NCBI GenBank assembly: GCA_947476255.1
Contig: CANJPY010000040.1
Location: 1-42,023, forward strand
DNA from: Chthoniobacteraceae bacterium
GTDB lineage: Bacteria; Verrucomicrobiota; Verrucomicrobiia; Chthoniobacterales; Chthoniobacteraceae
Direction of reading: 5' to 3'
DNA: 42,023 nt
Shown here: positions 1-7,853 of the stretch, one piece after another
Layout of the letters: the number at the start of each line of letters is the position of its first letter
Numbering within the stretch: the stretch's first letter is position 1
Notes under the pieces: generated by a model
Told to the model about the DNA's origin: nothing
Database searches by the model: none
The model's input: only the letters and a program-made list of their open reading frames with translations
Position numbers and translations under genes: made by a program

Positions 1-734
1 ATCAAGCGCAACACGTGCCGGACTCCTTCGTCGTTCCAGCGAAAATCCGGCCGGAAACGATACCCAACTTTGTAAAGCGCGGGGAATTGGGCCACGAGCT
101 GAGCGCACCCACCGATGAGCGTTCCGATGGACAGGCCGATCAATGCCCTTGGACCGAAGGACGGATCCAGCCAGTAAGCGAGCCCGACGCCCCCGACGAT
201 GGAGCCGATATTAAAAAAACTCGAGGCCATGGCGGGCGCGCCGAAGACATCCTTCGAATTCAGCAACCCCATGGTGAGGGCCGCCAAAGACACCAGCAGA
301 ATAAACGGAAACATGATCTGCGTGAGCAGGACCGTGAGCGCCGCCTTCTCGGGCGCGAACCCTCCGGCGAGCATGTCCACGAGGGAGGGTGCAAGTAGAA
401 CACCGCAGAGAACAAGAATACTCAGGACGATCGTGGCCAGTGTGGCGACTTTGTTCGCCAACGCCCACGCGGAGGCATCATCACCGGTGGCTGTTTTTTT
501 GGAAAAGACGGTGACGAAGGCCGTGGAAAGCGCTCCCTCGGCAAAAAGATCGCGCAGCAAATTGGGGATTCGAAACGCGACCTTGAAGGCGTCCATGGCG
601 AGACCCGCCCCGAAGAGACGGGCGAGGATGAGTTCGCGCGCCAGCCCCAAAAGACGACTGCACAAAACGGCGAGGCCCACAATCCCTGCGGCCCGGGTAT
701 TTAATTCACGACGAGGTACACTCACTTTGATCAC
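1..734 (-). CDS. murJ: Lipid II flippase MurJ (MviN), N-terminal part, cut by window edge
   Basis: MurJ moves the undecaprenyl-linked peptidoglycan precursor lipid II across the inner membrane. Translating the minus strand from a GTG at 734 gives about 244 residues running off the left edge. The first 75 residues carry the MurJ N-terminal signature: SRLLGLARE, then LFGAG, DAFKVAFRIPN, LLRDLFAEGALSTAFV. Several hydrophobic helices follow, as expected for the first part of a protein of about 500 residues with 13-14 membrane spans. No in-frame ATG exists near the start. GTG 734 or TTG 761 are the candidates, neither with a good ribosome binding site. The gene lies 46 nt downstream of the PBP1A stop on the same strand, so the two are probably cotranscribed and serve the same pathway. 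Identity is confident; the start is not. Confidence 0.93.
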   Translation of the reverse strand, partial: MIKVSVPRRELNTRAAGIVGLAVLCSRLLGLARELILARLFGAGLAMDAFKVAFRIPNLLRDLFAEGALSTAFVTVFSKKTATGDDASAWALANKVATLATIVLSILVLCGVLLAPSLVDMLAGGFAPEKAALTVLLTQIMFPFILLVSLAALTMGLLNSKDVFGAPAMASSFFNIGSIVGGVGLAYWLDPSFGPRALIGLSIGTLIGGCAQLVAQFPALYKVGYRFRPDFRWNDEGVRHVLRL

Positions 735-780
735 ATTGAAGAGCAAGCGCGTGCGCGCCAAGGCTCACTTGGGTTCATTT

Positions 781-2934
781 TTATCGGAACGGCTTCAAGA
801 CGGGCTCCACCCGAGGCGGCGGACCCGCCGGCGAGACGGGCTCCACTTTGGGCGGCGCGTCATTGCCCGCAGGCGCCACAGGAAGCACTTGGGGTGGAGC
901 GCTGCCGGAGGCCGGGGAAGGCGCCGGGGACGCTCCGCCGCCCTGGGAAACGCTGGGCGCAAAAAACGACGCCCCCCCCTCGCTTGAAGTGCGAAACGCC
1001 ATTGCAGGATACCGTTGCTCGGGAGCCGCGTTCATGACCTCGATCCAGACCGGCAGCGCCATGGTCGCCCCATACCCCTGCGCCACCGTGCGCTGCGGCT
1101 TGTCAAACCCCACCCACACACCGGCCGTCAAACTCGTCGTGAAGCCAATGAACCACGCATCCTTGTAGTCATCCGTGGTCCCCGTTTTGCCAGCGGCAGG
1201 TTTCTTGAATCCCGATGTACGCGCGGCCGCAGCCGTGCCCCGGTCCATGACCTTCGTCAAAACTCCCGTCAAAGTCGCACACGCTCCGGGCTGCAATACC
1301 GCTCGCATGCTCGAGGGCGCGCGATACAAAGTCGTCCCACCGGAATCGTCCACGCGTTCAATCAAAAAGGGTTTCCGCATCCGGCCGGCGTTCGGAAAAA
1401 CCGTGTACGCCGTGGTCATCCGCAACAAACTCGCCTCGAACGCGCCCAAATACGCCGAAGGACGCAGCGGCATCTTTTCAAGCCCCACGGCTCCCGCCAC
1501 GCGTGCGACCTCATTGAGTCCCGCCTGCTCCCCCACCCTCACCGTGGCCGTGTTTCGCGACTGCACCAACCCGTCCTCCACAGAAATCATTCCCTTGAAG
1601 GTCCCATCCGAATTTCCCGGCGACCACGTCGGCGCCCCCCGCACTTCACCTCGTTGAATCGGTGCATCACTCACACTCGAACTTGGGCTCAAGCCCCGTC
1701 CAAAGGCCGCCAGATACACAAACGGCTTAAACGTTGACCCCACAGGACGCTCCGAAAGCAGCGCGCGATTGTACCGGCTGTCCGCGTACTCGCGCCCCCC
1801 GACCAACGCCCGAATACCCCCCGTGCGATTGTCGAGCACCACGACCGAGCCCTGCAAATAAGCGGGATCCAACTCCGCTTCCCTCGCCTCTTTCGTAAAT
1901 TCCGCCTTACGGGGGTGGGCGTATTTCGGCTGACCTTCAATCTTGGTCAGATGGTTGTTTAAGGCGGTCTGCGCGGTATCCTGCAAAACCGGATCCAGAG
2001 AGGTATAGATGCGCAAACCGCTTTCTCCCACCTGATCGTCGGAAAGCACTTTGTTGAGCTCCCGAACCACAGCGTCCATCACATAATTTTCCTGAACCGT
2101 CAGACGTCGTTTCGGGTTGAGCACAATCGGCTCTTCCTTCGCCCGCTCCGCCTGCGCCGGAGGAATCACTTCCAACTTCACAAGCCGCTCCAAGACCGTA
2201 TCCCTTTCGCGCAGCGCACCGGCGTAATTTGTCACGGGGGAAAAACGCGAGGGGCCCCTGATGATTCCCGCGAGCAACGCCGCCTCGCCAAGCGAGAGAT
2301 CCAAAGCACGCTTGTTGAAATACGCCTGACTCGCGGTCTCGATTCCGAAAACACCGGCCCCGAAATAAATCCGGTTCATGTAGTGCTCCAGAATTTCTTC
2401 CTTGGAATAGTATTTTTCGATGCGTACCGAGACGAACGCTTCGAGAATTTTGCGATGCATATTCTTCCCCCCGAGAGGAAAGGAATTACGGGCCAGCTGC
2501 TGGGTAATGGTGCTCGCCCCCTGCACTTGCGAACTGGAAACAACGTTCCGAGCGATGGCCCGCAGAATGCCCACCGGATCCACCCCCGAATGTCTGTAAA
2601 AACGCGAGTCTTCACGGGCGAGCAACGACTTGAGAAAAAACGGTGAAACCTGCTTGATCGGCACCACCAGCCTGTTTTCTCCCTGCAAGCGTCCATAGGG
2701 CTTCCCGTCCCGATCAAACACGGTGGAGCGCTCCCGGATTTGCTGGACGTCGCTCATGTCCAGCTGCGCCGCCCAAAAGGCGTAAACACCTCCCACGACG
2801 GTGCACAACAAAGCCCCCCACATCGTCAAAAACAACAACAACCTCCGGACACGGCGCCCAAATCCAGAGGACGGAAGAGGAGGTTGAGCGCCTAGCGAGC
2901 GGGGACGACGAGGCTTTGAGGGTGGCAGCGGCAC
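781..2934 (-). CDS. mrcA: Bifunctional penicillin-binding protein 1A (transglycosylase/transpeptidase)
   Basis: This class A PBP polymerises glycan strands from lipid II and cross-links the peptides in the periplasm. It has 717 residues. A basic N-terminus is followed by one membrane anchor (about 31-55). The GT51 domain (about 90-260) has the catalytic EDSRFYRHSGVD (Glu108), QGASTITQQLARN (138-150) and YMNRIYFGAGVFGIETA. The transpeptidase domain (about 360-640) has the active-site S400-TFK, SRN at 459-461 and KTGT at 583-586. All three penicillin-binding motifs are intact. The last 70 residues are a Pro/Ala/Gly-rich tail with PP-K/R-VEPV repeats. The longest frame starts at a GTG without a clear ribosome binding site, so the exact start is uncertain. 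It follows alr by 79 nt and precedes murJ. The PBP1A label rests on architecture; finer assignment among class A PBPs is inference. Confidence 0.95.
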   Translation of the reverse strand: MPLPPSKPRRPRSLGAQPPLPSSGFGRRVRRLLLFLTMWGALLCTVVGGVYAFWAAQLDMSDVQQIRERSTVFDRDGKPYGRLQGENRLVVPIKQVSPFFLKSLLAREDSRFYRHSGVDPVGILRAIARNVVSSSQVQGASTITQQLARNSFPLGGKNMHRKILEAFVSVRIEKYYSKEEILEHYMNRIYFGAGVFGIETASQAYFNKRALDLSLGEAALLAGIIRGPSRFSPVTNYAGALRERDTVLERLVKLEVIPPAQAERAKEEPIVLNPKRRLTVQENYVMDAVVRELNKVLSDDQVGESGLRIYTSLDPVLQDTAQTALNNHLTKIEGQPKYAHPRKAEFTKEAREAELDPAYLQGSVVVLDNRTGGIRALVGGREYADSRYNRALLSERPVGSTFKPFVYLAAFGRGLSPSSSVSDAPIQRGEVRGAPTWSPGNSDGTFKGMISVEDGLVQSRNTATVRVGEQAGLNEVARVAGAVGLEKMPLRPSAYLGAFEASLLRMTTAYTVFPNAGRMRKPFLIERVDDSGGTTLYRAPSSMRAVLQPGACATLTGVLTKVMDRGTAAAARTSGFKKPAAGKTGTTDDYKDAWFIGFTTSLTAGVWVGFDKPQRTVAQGYGATMALPVWIEVMNAAPEQRYPAMAFRTSSEGGASFFAPSVSQGGGASPAPSPASGSAPPQVLPVAPAGNDAPPKVEPVSPAGPPPRVEPVLKPFR

Positions 2935-3013
2935 GGGTGAGCAAAAACGGGGTGAACCTCATCCTAATGAATCCAGCGGTGATGCATAACGATTTTATCA
3001 GGCGTCCGTACGA

Positions 3014-4132
3014 TTAACCCGCCGCCTGTCGCTCCACCCGGGAGCCAATGCCCGTGAAAAGGTCCCAAGGAATGGTTCCCGCCCGCTCCGCGAGCTCCGA
3101 AACGGAAAGCGCCTCCCCGCCCTGCGCGCCCAGCAGGACGACCTCCGTGCCTGCACAAACCCCCTCCACCCGCGAAACGTCCACCATGATTTGATCCATC
3201 GTCACACGCCCCAATACCGAACACCGACGCCCCCCAACCAACACCTCCGCACCTCGCCCTGAAAGATGCCGCCGATAACCGTCCGCATACCCCACGGCCA
3301 GCGTTGCCACTTTCATCGGTTCCTTCGCCACGAAAGTGGAGCCATACGATATGCCATCCCCCGCAGCCACCTCGCGAACGAGCGTCACCCGTGTTTTCCA
3401 AGTCAATACTGGCTTCAAGGCAGACTGAAATTCAGGCCGGGGCGAACAACCGTACAAGGCCAGTCCCGCACGGAAAAGTTCGCGGGCGGAGTCAGGAAAT
3501 CCAATCATGCCTGCGCTATTGGCAATGTGCACCGGTCCATCGACCAGACGCTGCTCCCGCATCGCGCGCGCCAGCGCGTCAAACCGCAGTGCCTGGCGCC
3601 TTGTGAAATCATCGTCCTCATCGGCGGACGGAAAGTGCGAGCCAAGCCCCGTCACGCGCACTCCGGAAAGCGCTTGAATCTGGGCGGCCAGCGCGAGAGC
3701 CCCGCTTTCACAGACGCCCACACGCCCCATCCCCGTATCCACTGCAAGGTGGACCGCCACCGGACCCGAGCGGGCGCAGGCGGCAAAGGCAGCCGCTTCC
3801 TCAAAATTCGAAACAACTGGAACAAAGCCTTCCGCCGCAATCCAAGAGCGTTCCTCGGGCAACGCCGGCCCCAGAATCAAGACCGGCAGCCCGGGAGCAA
3901 GCGCACGGACGTGCCTCGCCTCTTGAAAATTCGCCACGGCCAGCCACTCCACAAGACCCCTGAGGACAGGAAGAACACGGTCTACACCGTGTCCATAGGC
4001 ATCGGCTTTTACGACCGCCATCAACGCGGCGCCCTCAGGAGCGCGAGCGCGCAGAGCGGCCACATTGTGCCGAAGTGCCGCTGCGCTGACTTCTGCCCAG
4101 CAACGGGGACCAGATGGAGGTAAAAGATTCAC
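3014..4132 (-). CDS. alr: Alanine racemase
   Basis: This PLP enzyme interconverts L- and D-alanine to supply D-Ala for peptidoglycan. It has 372 residues, normal for the family. The PLP lysine is K42 in AVVKADAYGHG. The second catalytic residue is Tyr263 in ISYGSTF. HIANSAG (about 202-208) and the C-terminal VTMDQIMVDVS are also present. The start is a GTG at 4132 with an in-frame TAA four codons upstream, and the conserved CWAEV core begins at residue 11, so little else is possible. A strong purine run (AGGGGAG) directly abuts the GTG, an unusually short spacing. It is the first gene of an alr-PBP1A-murJ block and is divergent from the response regulator across a 129-nt AT-rich gap. Confidence 0.95.
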   Translation of the reverse strand: MNLLPPSGPRCWAEVSAAALRHNVAALRARAPEGAALMAVVKADAYGHGVDRVLPVLRGLVEWLAVANFQEARHVRALAPGLPVLILGPALPEERSWIAAEGFVPVVSNFEEAAAFAACARSGPVAVHLAVDTGMGRVGVCESGALALAAQIQALSGVRVTGLGSHFPSADEDDDFTRRQALRFDALARAMREQRLVDGPVHIANSAGMIGFPDSARELFRAGLALYGCSPRPEFQSALKPVLTWKTRVTLVREVAAGDGISYGSTFVAKEPMKVATLAVGYADGYRRHLSGRGAEVLVGGRRCSVLGRVTMDQIMVDVSRVEGVCAGTEVVLLGAQGGEALSVSELAERAGTIPWDLFTGIGSRVERQAAG

Positions 4133-4143
4133 CTCCCCTGCTT

Positions 4144-4159
4144 AATTTAATTTTAAATT
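4144..4159. promoter_or_regulatory. AT-rich inverted repeat in the alr / response regulator divergent promoter region
   Basis: AATTTAA at 4144-4150 and TTAAATT at 4153-4159 form a perfect 7-bp inverted repeat with a 2-nt centre, in the only AT-rich stretch of the 129-bp gap between two divergent genes. It starts 11 nt upstream of the alr GTG. It could be a promoter element or a regulator site for either gene. The sequence and position are seen; function is inferred. Confidence 0.35.
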
Positions 4160-4261
4160 GAAGGAAAGCACGCGGGAGGACCGAATCCCAAAGCCTTCAC
4201 CCTCACACAGGCCCTGTTAGCCGATATATTTAGTGGGGAGGGACGTCATCAGACGGGAGGA

Positions 4262-5011
4262 ATGAGCCAACACAACACACTACGCGGGCCGTCTTTGGAA
4301 ACCGCAGCAGGCCATCAAAAACGTTCGAAGCTTTTGCTCGTAGACGACCATCCGCTCTTGCGTCTGGGAGTGCGCACGCTGCTCTCAAAGGACTCCAAAC
4401 TGCAAGTCGTTGCAGAATGTGAAGACGCCCGCAGCACCCTCGCCTACCTGCGTACGGAAAGTCTGGATGCCATCATTTTAGACATCACCTTACAAGGAGG
4501 AAGCGATGGCTTGGAACTGATCAAAAGCGTCATGTCTGAACACCCGAAGATGCATATCTTAGTGCTGAGTGCGCACGATGAAAACCTCTACGCCATGAGG
4601 GCGCTGGCGGCAGGCGCTCTGGGTTACTTGATGAAAGGCATTGCTCCAGAGACTCTCCGGGCGGCCGTCCACAATATCCTAGCCGGGCAAGTGGTCGTAA
4701 GCAAACATCTTGAAAAGAGTCTTGTGCAGTGCGCCATTGGGGGGGGGACACGCCCCGCGGCCGCCTCTCCGCTTTCGGACCGCGAGTTGGAGATCCTCCT
4801 GAGGATCGGAAGAGGCCAGTCCTCCTGCGAAATCGCGTCTTTCCTTGGCATCGCTCTCAAAACGGTGGAAACCCACCGCGCCAACATGAGGCGCAAACTT
4901 TTCCTCAAAACAGGCGCTGAATTACTCCGCTACGCCGTTGCCTGGAGCCACGCTGAAGAACATACCAACTCCGGCAAACCAAGGAACTACGCACAAGCCT
5001 CGCTCCCATAG
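4262..5011 (+). CDS. NarL/FixJ-type response regulator (REC + LuxR helix-turn-helix)
   Basis: This is a phosphorylation-controlled transcription factor of 249 residues. The receiver domain (about 22-140) has the acidic pair D28-D29 in LLLVDDHPLLR, the phospho-acceptor D74 in AIILDITLQGG, the switch Ser103 in VLSAHDE and the conserved K125 in YLMKG. The DNA-binding domain (about 168-225) shows LSDRELEILLRIGRGQSSCE, then IA and a KTVETHRANMRRKL recognition helix. A 20-residue polar extension precedes the receiver domain. GGGAGG lies only one base before the ATG, so the true start could be slightly further in. No sensor kinase is in the window, so the signal and targets are unknown. It is divergent from alr. 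Confidence 0.9.
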   Translation: MSQHNTLRGPSLETAAGHQKRSKLLLVDDHPLLRLGVRTLLSKDSKLQVVAECEDARSTLAYLRTESLDAIILDITLQGGSDGLELIKSVMSEHPKMHILVLSAHDENLYAMRALAAGALGYLMKGIAPETLRAAVHNILAGQVVVSKHLEKSLVQCAIGGGTRPAAASPLSDRELEILLRIGRGQSSCEIASFLGIALKTVETHRANMRRKLFLKTGAELLRYAVAWSHAEEHTNSGKPRNYAQASLP

Positions 5012-5060
5012 AGGCACCGTAGTCAAAACGGACGCTCCGCGGTCCTGCGTGTTTTTCCGG

Positions 5061-5090
5061 CGCGCGGTTAGGTCGCGCGGTTAGGTCGCG
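5061..5090. repeat. 13-bp tandem repeat, 2.3 copies
   Basis: The unit CGCGCGGTTAGGT occurs at 5061-5073 and 5074-5086, followed by CGCG. The copies are perfect. It is intergenic and the unit is not a multiple of three. Confidence 0.9.
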
Positions 5091-5142
5091 GCATGCGGTT
5101 GGGACAGGCGGACCAACCCAAGCGGTTGGGATTCGCGCCTGA

Positions 5143-5173
5143 CCCCGTTTTCACCCCGTTTTCACCCCGTTTT
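5143..5173. repeat. 11-bp tandem repeat, about 2.8 copies
   Basis: The unit CCCCGTTTTCA occurs at 5143-5153 and 5154-5164, followed by a nine-base partial copy from 5165. The copies are perfect. Intergenic. Confidence 0.9.
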
Positions 5174-5242
5174 GATGCATCAAAAAGGGGCGGCTGCATG
5201 CGTTTCCAGCGCCCAGCCCAGACTGGGGAAAAGCGCTCGCGT

Positions 5243-5274
5243 CTCAAACCACCTCAAACCACCTCAAACCACCT
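5243..5274. repeat. 10-bp tandem repeat, 3.2 copies
   Basis: The unit CTCAAACCAC occurs at 5243-5252, 5253-5262 and 5263-5272, followed by CT. The copies are perfect and the unit is unrelated to the two arrays just upstream. Intergenic. Confidence 0.92.
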
Positions 5275-5322
5275 CTGGCTGCATCAACAGCAGAAGCAGC
5301 GACTGCCCACGGACAAACAGGT

Positions 5323-5751
5323 TCAGCGCAGCATGTTTTCACGTGTGTACACTTGCAGTGAACACGTTGCCTGCGAATAAAGCGCCCCCAATTCGGACCC
5401 GTTCGTGATCCAAATTTTGTCCCCATCTGGAAGGTCACTCGCGTACTTCCAAACACAGCCGCAGCCGTTTTCACTCAAACACTGCTTAATCTCCGCCGCA
5501 GAAAGAGGCAGAACCCTTTTTTCGAAACCGGGCACCAACTTCTGGACGAAAATGCCGTCCGCAATGCCCTCGTTAAAAGTGACGTATATTTTCTTGCCGG
5601 CCTTGACGAAAAGAAGGCCCTTTTCGAGGACCTGCACTGGTTTCCCGTACCTTTCGATGCAGCGCTCTTTGGACTCACCAATGCGTGCGTGAAGACAGTC
5701 CCGCCCGCCAAAGAAAATCGCCGAAACAAGAACCAAAATCCTTAATTGCAC
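5323..5751 (-). CDS. Small secreted protein, BamE/OmlA-like N-terminal motif, function unknown
   Basis: A 142-residue protein with a short hydrophobic N-terminus (about 4-15) that could be a signal peptide. The next segment, RIGESKERCIERYGKPV (23-39), fits the loose pattern of small BamE/SmpA-like periplasmic proteins (G-x-S/T, then a helix, then G-x-P). The rest has several cysteines (C31, C91, C97, C99, C130), suggesting possible disulphides in an exported protein. The longest frame begins with GTG at 5751 with no good ribosome binding site. A TTG five codons in, preceded by AAGGA, is an alternative that would shorten the signal peptide. It is divergent from the Tat-exported oxidoreductase gene. 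I do not recognise a specific family. Confidence 0.6.
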   Translation of the reverse strand: MQLRILVLVSAIFFGGRDCLHARIGESKERCIERYGKPVQVLEKGLLFVKAGKKIYVTFNEGIADGIFVQKLVPGFEKRVLPLSAAEIKQCLSENGCGCVWKYASDLPDGDKIWITNGSELGALYSQATCSLQVYTRENMLR

Positions 5752-5864
5752 CTCGGGACGCTACCCCCGTTGGGCTTTCCTGTAACGCGCCTTTGCAAAA
5801 TATTTACATTTCATTCACTCACATCTTTTCTGGCATCCCTTTTGCTAAACTGTTCCCCCCCCTC

Positions 5865-7082
5865 ATGCTTCGACGTGATTTTCTCTCCGCCTCAACCGCT
5901 CTCTGGGCGGGTTCGTTTTTGGCCCAAGCCGCCCAAGCCGCCCAAGCCGCCCAGCCCGAACCAACCACAGAAACAATTCAGCCTCTGAGTGTTGCAGCCC
6001 TTGGCCACACCGGACGCGGCAATTACGGCCATGGCCTCGACACCCTCTGGCTGACCCTCCCGCAAACCAAGGTAGCCGCAGTGTCCGACCCCGATCCAGC
6101 GGGGCTTGCGGCGTCCCAAAAACGATTTTCAGACGCAAAACCCTTCCGGGATTACCGCCGGATGCTCGAAGAGATCCGCCCGGACATTGCCGCCATCTGC
6201 CCCCGCCATGTGGATCAACACCACGCCATGATTCTCGCAGCCGTTGAGACCGGAGTACGGGGCATCTATATTGAAAAACCGTTCGTGCGCACCCCTGCAG
6301 AAGCGGACGACGTGGTGCGCCTATGCACGGAACATGGCGTGCGCCTCGCCATTGCCCACCGCAACCGCTACCACCCTGCGCTTCCAGTGCTCGCAGATTT
6401 GCTGGGAAACGGAGAGTTCGGCACACCTCTTGAGATACGGGCACGAGGCAAAGAAGACAAACGCGGGGGAGCCCTGGACCTCTGGATACTGGGCTCTCAT
6501 GTCCTCAATCTTGGCGTGTTTTTTGCCGGAAAACCCCTCGCCTGTTCTGCTGCAATCTTCCTGCAAGGAACCTTTGCCACAGCGCAGAAGATTGAGGACG
6601 GACCGGAAGGCGTCGGGCCCATTCTTGGAGACGAAGTCCACGCAAGATTCGAAACGGAAAAAGGCATCCCCCTTTTCTTTGACTCTAAGAAAGACGCCTC
6701 GGAGCGCTCCGCAGGATTCGGTCTTCAAATCATCTGCACCGGAGGAGTGATCGACTTGCGGATGGATGCCGAACCCATGATTCAGGTTCTCAAAGGCAAT
6801 CCTTTCAAACCCGCTTCCGATTCCCGTGCATGGGTACCAATTACGAGCGGAGGCGTGGGCGTCCCCGAACCGCTCCCGAATATCCGCGCTTTGGTCGCGG
6901 GACATCAACAGCCTGCACTGGATCTGATTTCCTGTATGGAAAGCGGCAAACAACCGCTCTGCGGCCCTGAAGATGGACGCACCGTAATTGAGATGATCCA
7001 CTCCATATTTGCCTCCCACACGCAAAAAAGCGCCCGGATACCGCTGCCCCTTACGAAAAGATCACACGCCCTTTCGTCCTAA
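5865..7082 (+). CDS. Tat-exported Gfo/Idh/MocA family oxidoreductase
   Basis: An NAD(P)-dependent dehydrogenase-family protein of 405 residues. The ATG at 5865 is chosen because it starts a twin-arginine signal: MLRRDFLSAS, a hydrophobic stretch, then Ala-Gln repeats. An upstream in-frame ATG would bury this signal. The Rossmann part (about 41-160) has ALGHTGRGNYG in place of the usual GxGxxG, SDPDP at the end of the second strand, and the family EKPF motif at 137-140. GGALDLWILGSHVLNL (about 201-216) corresponds to the substrate-side helix with its conserved Asp and His. Family members act on sugars and inositols; the substrate cannot be told here. Export through Tat suggests a folded, cofactor-loaded periplasmic enzyme. 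A 9-bp tandem array expands the signal-peptide end. Confidence 0.87.
   Translation: MLRRDFLSASTALWAGSFLAQAAQAAQAAQPEPTTETIQPLSVAALGHTGRGNYGHGLDTLWLTLPQTKVAAVSDPDPAGLAASQKRFSDAKPFRDYRRMLEEIRPDIAAICPRHVDQHHAMILAAVETGVRGIYIEKPFVRTPAEADDVVRLCTEHGVRLAIAHRNRYHPALPVLADLLGNGEFGTPLEIRARGKEDKRGGALDLWILGSHVLNLGVFFAGKPLACSAAIFLQGTFATAQKIEDGPEGVGPILGDEVHARFETEKGIPLFFDSKKDASERSAGFGLQIICTGGVIDLRMDAEPMIQVLKGNPFKPASDSRAWVPITSGGVGVPEPLPNIRALVAGHQQPALDLISCMESGKQPLCGPEDGRTVIEMIHSIFASHTQKSARIPLPLTKRSHALSS
5923..5953 (+). repeat. 9-bp in-frame tandem repeat (Ala-Gln-Ala) in the Tat signal peptide
   Basis: The unit CCCAAGCCG occurs at 5923-5931, 5932-5940 and 5941-5949, plus four more bases of a fourth copy. Translated, it gives AQAAQAAQAAQ around residues 20-30, exactly where signal peptidase would cut. 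Each copy recreates an A-x-A site. Confidence 0.9.
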
Positions 7083-7186
7083 GGTGAGCGATCCAAGTCG
7101 GCCTAAGCGCATCAGGACATTGAGACTTTAGAACGCTGCAAGCGCGCTACGGGCCACCAGAGCCTCTGCACCGACTCGAGCACTTC

Positions 7187-7225
7187 CTGCGCCCTTTGCC
7201 TGCGCCCTTTGTCTGCGCCCTTTGT
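7187..7225. repeat. 13-bp tandem repeat, 3 copies
   Basis: The unit CTGCGCCCTTTGT (last base C in copy 1) occurs at 7187-7199, 7200-7212 and 7213-7225. It fills part of the convergent gap between the oxidoreductase and the lipoprotein gene and ends one base before the stop codon of the lipoprotein gene. Confidence 0.92.
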
Positions 7226-7226
7226 C

Positions 7227-7697
7227 TTACTCCCCGAGTCGCACGACCCGCTGAACCCTGTCGTTCCTGTCGTAGGTAATTTCATAGGAAAGTTTCTTTC
7301 CACTAAACACGGCCTCTGTCGGAGTGCCCGCGATTTCCCAAACCCCGGAAGTCGCGATATCCAGAGTTCCATGCGCAAAAGCGCGCCCCACTTTCGCTTC
7401 CTTGCTATAACCCTGCGTAAAGGTAAAGAGATCCACTCGATTCATGCCAACCAACCGACTGGTCAAGGGCTGCCCAAATTCCTCAAGGATCGCTTTGCGG
7501 CTGGTTCCCATGGTCAGAATTCCCAAATCCTTCTTATCCGGCTGTTCAGCCGCCATAAATACCGAACACCCGCTCTGGGCTAGGCTCAGGAGCAGAACCA
7601 CAAACGGGAAAGCGTTTTTAAAGAAGGCGCTTTTAATCAAAGCAAGCAAAGTGTCCCAGCGCGGAACACTCGATTTTTTAAACCTAACAGTTTGCAT
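7227..7697 (-). CDS. Putative lipoprotein with BamE/OmlA-like domain, function unknown
   Basis: A 156-residue protein starting at ATG 7697. A basic N-terminus is followed by a hydrophobic segment (about 28-41) and AQSGC with Cys44 as the likely lipid-modified residue; the lipobox is imperfect (Gln at -3). The mature part starts with acidic/charged residues, then LGILTMGTSRKAILEEFGQP (58-77), the strand-turn-helix-GxP pattern of small BamE/SmpA-like outer-membrane lipoproteins. Two beta-rich stretches follow (VDLFTFTQGY, KKLSYEITYD). It may act in the envelope, but no partner is nearby to tie it to the BAM complex. It resembles the 5323-5751 protein in layout. Family assignment is tentative. 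Confidence 0.7.
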   Translation of the reverse strand: MQTVRFKKSSVPRWDTLLALIKSAFFKNAFPFVVLLLSLAQSGCSVFMAAEQPDKKDLGILTMGTSRKAILEEFGQPLTSRLVGMNRVDLFTFTQGYSKEAKVGRAFAHGTLDIATSGVWEIAGTPTEAVFSGKKLSYEITYDRNDRVQRVVRLGE

Positions 7698-7853
7698 AGC
7701 TCGGGACTTCAGCAGAATTCGCTAACCCTTACCACTGCTTGCTGAAAGAGCAAATCCAGAAAGAAACTTTTGTTTCAACGGACGCCGAGGATCTAAAGCG
7801 AGTTAAATACGACTCCTCACAAGGTGCCTTGCGTTTGGCAAGTCTTCCGCAGG

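Larger units (their letters stand above)
5012..5322. other. Convergent intergenic gap with three tandem-repeat arrays, no gene
   Basis: This stretch lies between the ends of the response regulator gene and the small secreted protein gene. I see no coding sequence with a ribosome binding site or protein-like composition. It contains three different short tandem arrays (5061-5090, 5143-5173, 5243-5274), listed separately. No clear hairpin followed by a T-run was found for either convergent gene. Confidence 0.7.

Noticed and set aside
199..987. Plus-strand open frame (262 codons) near the left edge
   Set aside because: Antisense to murJ and the PBP1A tail; Arg/Ala-rich low-information translation.
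5061..5274. CRISPR-like array
   Set aside because: Units are directly abutting without spacers and are only 10-13 bp; no cas gene is present.
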